A stretch of DNA of 54,829 nt from the NCBI GenBank assembly GCA_027486005.1, contig JAIXPZ010000007.1, forward strand, positions 1 through 54,829. The letters run 5' to 3'. A model generated the notes under the pieces. The model ran no database searches. It saw only the letters and a list, made by a program, of their open reading frames with translations, and was not told where the DNA came from. Each line of letters opens with the position of its first letter. The stretch's first letter is position 1. Shown in pieces: positions 49,600-54,829 of the stretch. This DNA is from Legionellales bacterium. GTDB taxonomy: Bacteria > Pseudomonadota > Gammaproteobacteria > JAGOUN01. The position numbers and the translations under genes were made by a program.

Positions 49600-50208
49600 T
49601 TATTCGACGCTCAAAGGGAGATACTCTTTTTTAGCGTCAAAATAAGTGAAAATTTCACCCGTTTTAATATCGAAAAACCACAAATGAATCTCTAATTCTT
49701 TTCGCAATACTTTTTCTTTGATCCAGGGAAATGTTAAACAATTTTTATAGGATTGATGAAGCGCTAATTTTGCATATTCATCAGTTGTACACTCGTTACA
49801 ACGAGGCGCTTTGATCAGTGATACCCAGCTCGATATAAAATCATTCTGGCCTACCCGGCTCTCGTCTAACAGCGCTTGAATACCACCACACTGACTATGG
49901 CCTAACAAAATAAGATGATCTACCTTTAAAAAACATACGCCAAACTCTAATGCCGCGCTCGTACCATGATGCGCTTCATCTTTTTCATACGGTGGAATGA
50001 TATTAGCCACATTTCGCACGACAAATAAATCACCAGGATCGCATTGTAATATCAGCGCCGGGTCGACTCGCGAGTCACAACAAGACACCACCATGGTTTG
50101 GGGTTTCTGGCCATAATCGGAAAGATATTGCATGATCGATGAATCGCCATGCACGTATTTGTTTCTAAAGCTTTGGTATCCCTCAAGTATCTTTGTGAAA
50201 TGCTCCAT
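49600..50208 (-). CDS. Beta-class carbonic anhydrase
   Basis: A 202-residue zinc enzyme interconverting CO2 and bicarbonate. The zinc ligands and catalytic dyad are C44, D45 and R47 (VSCCDSRVDP), H104 and C107 (LLGHSQCGG). NVANIIPPYE and TSAALEFGV are family features. AGAGGA lies six bases before ATG 50208. No cyn or sulfate-transporter gene is next to it. Confidence 0.95.
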   Translation of the reverse strand: MEHFTKILEGYQSFRNKYVHGDSSIMQYLSDYGQKPQTMVVSCCDSRVDPALILQCDPGDLFVVRNVANIIPPYEKDEAHHGTSAALEFGVCFLKVDHLILLGHSQCGGIQALLDESRVGQNDFISSWVSLIKAPRCNECTTDEYAKLALHQSYKNCLTFPWIKEKVLRKELEIHLWFFDIKTGEIFTYFDAKKEYLPLSVE

Positions 50209-50312
50209 AGCTATCCTCTTAAAAAAAACAGTTGCTCACTTTATTGAAAGTGAAGATAGAGTCTTTATTGTTAAGATGCAACCATTACCAGCTTACTCAA
50301 TACCTCAACAAG

Positions 50313-50382
50313 ATGCAAAATGAGGCGTGGCAATCGAATAAAAATAAGCTACAATAAAGTAAGTTAACTTCTCATATTGCAT
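50313..50382 (+). promoter_or_regulatory. Promoter and inverted-repeat operator of the first DUF4143 ATPase gene
   Basis: Arms ATGCAAAATGAG (50313-50324) and CTCATATTGCAT (50371-50382) match at 11 of 12 positions and are 46 bases apart. Between them lie a -10-like TACAAT (50350-50355) and a perfect palindrome AAGTTAACTT (50361-50370). The downstream arm ends six bases before the ATG. Confidence 0.5.
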
Positions 50383-50388
50383 GAAATT

Positions 50389-51576
50389 ATGATTAAACGA
50401 TCCCTAACCCCGGAATTAATTGCCGCGGCACGACAATACCCTGTAGTGACCATCACCGGCCCAAGACAATCTGGAAAAACCACATTGGTTAAACATACAT
50501 TTCCAGAAAAACCTTACATCAACTTGGAAGAGCTAGACACCCGCGAACTGGCAAATGAAGATCCTCGTCGTTTTTTAGCTCAATTCCCTCATGGCGCAAT
50601 CTTTGATGAAGTTCAACGAACTCCCGACCTGCTTTCCTATATTCAAGTCATTGTTGATGACAAGAAAATAAACGGCTTTTTCATCTTAACTGGCAGCCAT
50701 CAACTATCGCTACATCAAGCAATCACTCAATCATTAGCAGGACGAACAGCTCTACTTAATCTTTACCCCCTATCATTGCATGAACTTGAACAAGCTGATC
50801 TTCAGACAGACACGGATGAGCTTTTATTAAAAGGAGGGTTCCCACGTATTTATGAACAATCGCTAGACCCAACTAAAGCTTCTCGCAGTTATTTGCAAAC
50901 CTACATTGAACGAGATGTAAGGCAATTAATTAACATCAAGGACCTAGGTATTTTTTCTAAATTTCTTAAATTATGCGCGGGAAGAATTGGTTCATTATTA
51001 GAGATTACCTCGCTGGCTAATGACGTTGGTGTTTCTACCCACACAGTGCGAGAATGGCTTTCTGTTTTAGAAGCCTCTTTTATTGTTTTTCGACTGCATC
51101 CCTACCATGAAAATTTTAGTAAACGAATCATTAAATCATCCAAGCTTTACTTCACTGACTTAGGGCTGGCCAGCTACTTGTTAGGCCTGGAAAATACCAT
51201 GCAAATAAGTCGCGATCCTTTGCGAGGCTTTTTATTTGAGAATTTGGTCATTTTAGAGCTGCTAAAATATCGTGCGAATCAGGGCTTAGATCCTAATCTT
51301 TACTTTTACCGCGATTCACAACAAAATGAATTAGATATCATTATTCAATCAGGACATGAGCTCATTCCTGTGGAAATCAAATCTGCGCAAACCTTTAATA
51401 AACATGCGCTAAAAAATCTGCATTATTTTAAAACACTAGCAGGGCAACGCATGCCCTGCGGTTTTTTGATTTATGATGGAGAAAAAGAGCAAGACATTCA
51501 CTCGCTCAGCTTGCTAAATTATCGCCATACTCACAAAATCTGGGGAAAAATTATTAATGACAACGTATCATTATAA
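50389..51576 (+). CDS. AAA ATPase with C-terminal DUF4143 domain
   Basis: A 395-residue protein of the AAA_14/DUF4143 family. Walker A is GPRQSGKT (24-31) and Walker B is GAIFDEVQR (about 69-76). A winged-helix-like middle ([21 protein letters not shown]) follows, and the C-terminal domain has [21 protein letters not shown], a PD-(D/E)xK-like nuclease pattern. The cellular role of the family is not established. ATG 50389 is used; a TTG at 50377 is possible. A second family member lies 1.7 kb downstream on the other strand, with katA between them. Confidence 0.9.
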   Translation: MIKRSLTPELIAAARQYPVVTITGPRQSGKTTLVKHTFPEKPYINLEELDTRELANEDPRRFLAQFPHGAIFDEVQRTPDLLSYIQVIVDDKKINGFFILTGSHQLSLHQAITQSLAGRTALLNLYPLSLHELEQADLQTDTDELLLKGGFPRIYEQSLDPTKASRSYLQTYIERDVRQLINIKDLGIFSKFLKLCAGRIGSLLEITSLANDVGVSTHTVREWLSVLEASFIVFRLHPYHENFSKRIIKSSKLYFTDLGLASYLLGLENTMQISRDPLRGFLFENLVILELLKYRANQGLDPNLYFYRDSQQNELDIIIQSGHELIPVEIKSAQTFNKHALKNLHYFKTLAGQRMPCGFLIYDGEKEQDIHSLSLLNYRHTHKIWGKIINDNVSL

Positions 51577-53013
51577 AATGGCTAGCCCCTCTTGAACCCC
51601 TTTGCCATACGCAGCATCCGCTTTAAAAAAATGCGCTACTTGGCGTTTTTGCGTCTCAATATCAGCGCCTTTCAATGAATCCACGATATTGTTAATTAAT
51701 AGCTGCTGTTGTGCAGACGACATCAATCGAAATAAATTACCTGCCTGCGAATAATAATCTTCGTCAACGCGATGATTAAAATGATCACTCCAGACATTAT
51801 CACCTAAGGATAAAGCCGGCTCTTTGTAAGCAGCATTTTCTTGAAGGCTACTCACAGAACAGCTCGGTTCGTAATGCGGAGTAGCGCCGCCATTACCATC
51901 TGCACGCATCGCACCATCGCGGTAATTGTTATGAAACGGGCAAGTCGGTTTATTCACCGGAATTTGATGGTGATTAATCCCTAAACGATAACGATGCGCA
52001 TCAGCATACGCAAACAAACGACCTTGTAACATTTTATCCGGTGAGAATCCTAAGCCAGGTACAATCTGACTCGGTGCAAAAGCCGACTGCTCGACTTCGG
52101 CAAAGTAATTTTCTGGATTACGATTAAGCTCTAAGGTCGCCACTTCTATCAAAGGATAATCTTTATGCGGCCACACTTTAGTTAAATCAAAAGGATTGAT
52201 CACATAATCCAACGCGTCTTTTTCTGGCATAATTTGCACGGACATCGTCCATTTTGGGAAACTCCCATGAGCGATTGCATTGAATAAATCGCGCTGCGAA
52301 TAATCTGGATCTTCACCGGCTAATCGATTCGCTTCCGCATTTGATAAGTTTTTAATCCCTTGCTGGGTTTTGAAATGCCATTTACACCAGAACCGCTCGC
52401 CTTTGGCATTGATTAAACTGTAAGTGTGACTGCCAAAACCATCCATATGACGATAGCCATCGGGTAAACCACGATCTGAAAATAAAATCGTAAATTGATG
52501 CAAAGTTTCAGGCGATAAAGATGCAAAATCCCAAACCATTTGCGCGGATTTCATATTGGTTTGCGGGTCGCGTTTTTGAGTATGAATAAAATCAGGAAAC
52601 TTCACAGGATCTCGCAAAAAGAACACAGGAGTATTATTACCCACCAAATCCCAAATGCCTTCGTTAGTATAAAATTTAATCGAAAAACCACGCGGATCAC
52701 GCACCGTATCGGCTGAGCCTTTCTCGCCACCCACGGTTGAAAAACGTAAAAACAGTGATGTTTGCTTGCCAATGCTACTAAACAAGTCAGCTTTAGTATA
52801 TTGTGAAATATCATGAGTAATCGTTAAGGTACCATAAGCCGCTGAACCTTTAGCATGCACCACACGCTCAGGAATGCGCTCACGATTGAAATGGGCTAAT
52901 TTCTCAAGCAAATAAAAATCTTCCAATAAAAGCGGACCACGCGGCCCTGCAGATTTGGAGTTTTGGTTGTCAGCGATCGGGTAACCTGCAGCGGTAGTAA
53001 GTTTTTCCTTCAT
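51571..53013 (-). CDS. katA: Catalase (monofunctional haem type)
   Basis: A 480-residue clade 3-like small-subunit catalase, turning hydrogen peroxide into water and oxygen. The distal His is in [13 protein letters not shown], the Asn in [10 protein letters not shown], and the proximal haem-ligand Tyr in [34 protein letters not shown] is nearly typical (here [11 protein letters not shown]). ATG 53013 gives the usual N-terminus; an ATG nine codons upstream (53040) is possible. A 7-bp inverted repeat at 53085-53101 could be an activator site. It overlaps the convergent ATPase gene by six bases. Confidence 0.96.
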   Translation of the reverse strand: MKEKLTTAAGYPIADNQNSKSAGPRGPLLLEDFYLLEKLAHFNRERIPERVVHAKGSAAYGTLTITHDISQYTKADLFSSIGKQTSLFLRFSTVGGEKGSADTVRDPRGFSIKFYTNEGIWDLVGNNTPVFFLRDPVKFPDFIHTQKRDPQTNMKSAQMVWDFASLSPETLHQFTILFSDRGLPDGYRHMDGFGSHTYSLINAKGERFWCKWHFKTQQGIKNLSNAEANRLAGEDPDYSQRDLFNAIAHGSFPKWTMSVQIMPEKDALDYVINPFDLTKVWPHKDYPLIEVATLELNRNPENYFAEVEQSAFAPSQIVPGLGFSPDKMLQGRLFAYADAHRYRLGINHHQIPVNKPTCPFHNNYRDGAMRADGNGGATPHYEPSCSVSSLQENAAYKEPALSLGDNVWSDHFNHRVDEDYYSQAGNLFRLMSSAQQQLLINNIVDSLKGADIETQKRQVAHFFKADAAYGKGVQEGLAIL

Positions 53014-53084
53014 AATGGTCTCTATTGGGGAATGATTCATGCATTCAATATACAGATAATTGCAAAAGAGAAAAATAGTTTTTT

Positions 53085-53101
53085 CTTATCGCATCGATAA
53101 G
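53085..53101 (-). promoter_or_regulatory. Inverted repeat upstream of katA
   Basis: CTTATCG and CGATAAG form a perfect 7-bp inverted repeat with a 3-base centre. It lies about 70-90 bases before the katA start, a place suited to an activator such as OxyR, though the sequence is not a clear OxyR consensus. Confidence 0.4.
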
Positions 53102-53130
53102 TACTTAAGGCATTGAAGAGCTGATAAATT

Positions 53131-53167
53131 CCGTACAAAATTAAAGTTGAACTTCATTTTTGTACGG
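53131..53167. repeat. 37-base near-perfect palindrome between katA and the second ATPase gene
   Basis: CCGTACAAAA at the left end and TTTTGTACGG at the right end are fully complementary, and AAGTT-G-AACTT forms the centre. 16 of 18 pairs match. There is no adjacent T-run. The central AAGTT/AACTT also occurs in the operator region of the ATPase gene at 50389. Confidence 0.6.
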
Positions 53168-53230
53168 TATTTGGCATGAGAAGCGACTATTTGCACGAAT
53201 AATTGCTTACGTTACGCATGAGTGATTATT

Positions 53231-54352
53231 TTACAAAAACAACTCAGCCAAATAATTTTCAGCGCGCCGAACAACAATATCTCCAGCCGTATATTCATGC
53301 TTTAATTCTTTCACCAACAGAATTGCGGGCAGCTGATATTTCTCTTGGAAATAGATAAGATTTTTTGGCATTTTCTCATTGGCATATTTTGCCTCAATCA
53401 ACGTTTCTACTTTTCCTTCTTTTGCTAATGCAAAATCAACCTCCTTGCCTTCTTTTGTCTTTACGTAATGCAATTGATACTCTTCTGCTTGCAAATCATT
53501 TTTCGCATACACATGCTTAAGCAGGCATAATGCAACAAGATTTTCGAATTTTGCTCCAATATCTCCCTTCACCAACGCGGTGTCAAAAAAATAAATTTTC
53601 GGTTCTTTTTTTAAGCTACGTGCAATATTTGTAGAAAACGGTTTGATACGAAACACAATATAAAGCGACTCTAAAATTTCAATATAACGTTTCACTGTAC
53701 TCGGCGAAATAGCCACATCTTGCGCAAGTGTTTGATAGGATATCGGTGAGCCAACCCGTTCACGCAGCAGATCAAAGATGAGTCGTAGCGCGTGAATATT
53801 TTGGATCTCGGTAAATTCTGGGGCATCTGCTGTTAACAGACTATTGATATATTGCTGTCGCCAACGCGCCGCATCAACGTCATCATCACTCAGATACGCC
53901 TCTGGAAACCCACCGCGATTTATCAGTCTATCGATGTCACATACTTCACCCGCCCGCCGAAGTTCACTCGGAGAAAATGGCAATAAATGGTGTAGATAAA
54001 ATCGCCCCGCCAATGAATCTCCTGCAAAACGAATCACATCTAATCGCGCGCTTCCCGTGACTAAAATTTTTAAATGCTCAGACCGTGTATCAAAGACACC
54101 TTTTAAGTAATTTTTCCAATCTGGCATCTTATGGATTTCATCTAAAATAAGAAAATCCGTCGATTCGAGCCAGCTTTCTTGCAAAATAACCTGCCGATCA
54201 GCCGCACGATCATAACTCAAATACAGCGGATGCTTAAAATGAGAGCCCAATGACTTAGCCAGCCACGTTTTACCTGCCTGACGTGGACCGACTAATAACA
54301 CGATTTTTTTATTCACATCCTTAAGGATGTAGTTGTCTTGTATACGCTTCAT
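53231..54352 (-). CDS. AAA ATPase with C-terminal DUF4143 domain, second copy
   Basis: A 373-residue member of the same AAA_14/DUF4143 family as the gene at 50389. Walker A is GPRQAGKT (22-29) and Walker B is FLILDEIHKMP. The sensor-like ILVTGSARLDV, the helix-turn-helix-like LAQDVAISPSTVKRYIEILE, and the C-terminal KEVDFALAKEGKVETLIEAK nuclease-like pattern are all present. The two copies are clearly different in sequence, so not a recent duplication. The ATG at 54352 has no ribosome binding site, and a promoter ends just before it, so the mRNA may be leaderless. Confidence 0.9.
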   Translation of the reverse strand: MKRIQDNYILKDVNKKIVLLVGPRQAGKTWLAKSLGSHFKHPLYLSYDRAADRQVILQESWLESTDFLILDEIHKMPDWKNYLKGVFDTRSEHLKILVTGSARLDVIRFAGDSLAGRFYLHHLLPFSPSELRRAGEVCDIDRLINRGGFPEAYLSDDDVDAARWRQQYINSLLTADAPEFTEIQNIHALRLIFDLLRERVGSPISYQTLAQDVAISPSTVKRYIEILESLYIVFRIKPFSTNIARSLKKEPKIYFFDTALVKGDIGAKFENLVALCLLKHVYAKNDLQAEEYQLHYVKTKEGKEVDFALAKEGKVETLIEAKYANEKMPKNLIYFQEKYQLPAILLVKELKHEYTAGDIVVRRAENYLAELFL

Positions 54353-54353
54353 G

Positions 54354-54419
54354 TTGACTATTCTGCAGCCAAACGCGAAATAGTCAAGACTTTTCAGTGT
54401 TTGGCTGAAGAATAGTCAA
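54354..54419 (-). promoter_or_regulatory. Inverted-repeat operator and promoter of the second DUF4143 ATPase gene
   Basis: Two 21-base arms (54354-54374 and 54399-54419) match at 20 of 21 positions in inverted orientation; each carries TTGACTATT at its outer end, and a third copy of TTGACTATT (minus strand, 54387-54379) lies between them. On the minus strand TTGACT (54387-54382) and AGAATA (54364-54359) are 17 bases apart. Transcription would start at or next to the A of the ATG. The inner arm begins two bases from the start codon. Confidence 0.6.
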
Positions 54420-54829
54420 AATAGACGAGAAAAATCCATAAGCCATAAGTCGATAAGGAATGATTTCCATAGCGCTTCTTCCTATAAAAAACACTCATTC
54501 GCTGCTATCACATTGCCTGATTTGCAGCACCTTAAGCATTTTGGAGACAGCTATTCTCGCTGAATCTTTCTTGACCATGGAATTTTAGTCTATTTTTCAA
54601 TATTTCTTGGCCAACTTTTATCCTAGAAACCGCATATATGGGCTCGCCGTATTGTCAAGGCCAATTTCGCTCTGATGATAAATAAATGGTAGAGATTGCA
54701 CACATATATTGACGTCTCAGTGCAATTGACTGGCGCCTTGATGAAATTCGCGCGTTTTCTCCTTATCAATCTCACGGCTATGTATGAACAAGCCTCGTTT
54801 CATATCAGGTTTTGAAAACGCTGGTCTTA
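54420..54829. other. Right-edge intergenic region, no gene recognised
   Basis: About 410 bases without a long open frame. A short frame near 54720 reads IDWRLDEIRAFSPYQSHGY and looks somewhat protein-like, but has no start and stops at once. It may be a gene fragment. No tRNA, terminator or repeat is seen. Confidence 0.4.

Overview
The window is a densely coded, AT-rich stretch of a gammaproteobacterial chromosome. dapE, gltX, mreBCD, yhdP, holC-valS, rnt, grxD, murA-ibaG, rpsT, rplU-rpmA-obgE, ispB and pyrG are all recognisably gammaproteobacterial. The AT bias, an LbtU-like outer-membrane protein and many small toxin-antitoxin and mobile remnants point to the Legionellales (Coxiella/Legionella relatives). 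That placement is an inference; there is no rRNA in the window to settle it.

Layout. 1-600: tail of an IS4-type transposase and a truncated VapB-like antitoxin running into dapE. 0.6-8.1 kb: dapE, an orphan receiver-like protein, a minus-strand operon (secreted HAD phosphatase, membrane acyltransferase, EpmC), then a plus-strand DUF6580 membrane protein with an ABC exporter. 8.2-10.7 kb: tRNA-Glu and tRNA-Ala beside gltX, and coaX. 10.7-17 kb: the cell-shape operon mreB-mreC-mreD-yhdP; mreC appears to start at a non-standard ATC codon. 17.2-20.5 kb: holC and valS. 20.6-28.1 kb: a tight four-gene operon putA, CPA2 antiporter, a GT3 (eukaryote-type) glycogen synthase-like glycosyltransferase, and an ABC exporter. 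28.2-32.6 kb: terC-like gene, rnt, a CopG/BrnT-like toxin-antitoxin pair with its operator, then grxD, peroxiredoxin and porin. 32.7-37.7 kb: part of the lipid A L-Ara4N pathway (arnT, an arnE-like gene, arnB, a stand-alone arnA decarboxylase) followed by a HEPN/MNT toxin-antitoxin pair. 37.7-44.1 kb: murA-ibaG, two tRNA-Lys genes, rpsT, an N-carbamoylputrescine amidase, rplU-rpmA-obgE and ispB. 44.2-50.2 kb: a chagasin-like protease inhibitor, two more ArnT/PMT-type glycosyltransferases, pyrG and a beta-carbonic anhydrase. 50.3-54.4 kb: two AAA/DUF4143 ATPase genes flanking a catalase gene, each with a long inverted repeat abutting its start.

Main themes. Much of the window builds or modifies the envelope (MreBCD, YhdP, MurA, Arn proteins, PMT-family transferases, exporters). 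Translation genes and oxidative-stress genes are interspersed. The least ordinary signals are: (i) a family of small palindromic repeats placed just after the stop codons of five minus-strand genes; (ii) the GT3 synthase/exporter pair in the putA operon; (iii) the ATC start of mreC; (iv) the inverted repeats at the DUF4143 ATPase genes, one of which looks leaderless. All identifications are from reading motifs and remembered family sequences; no database search was run.
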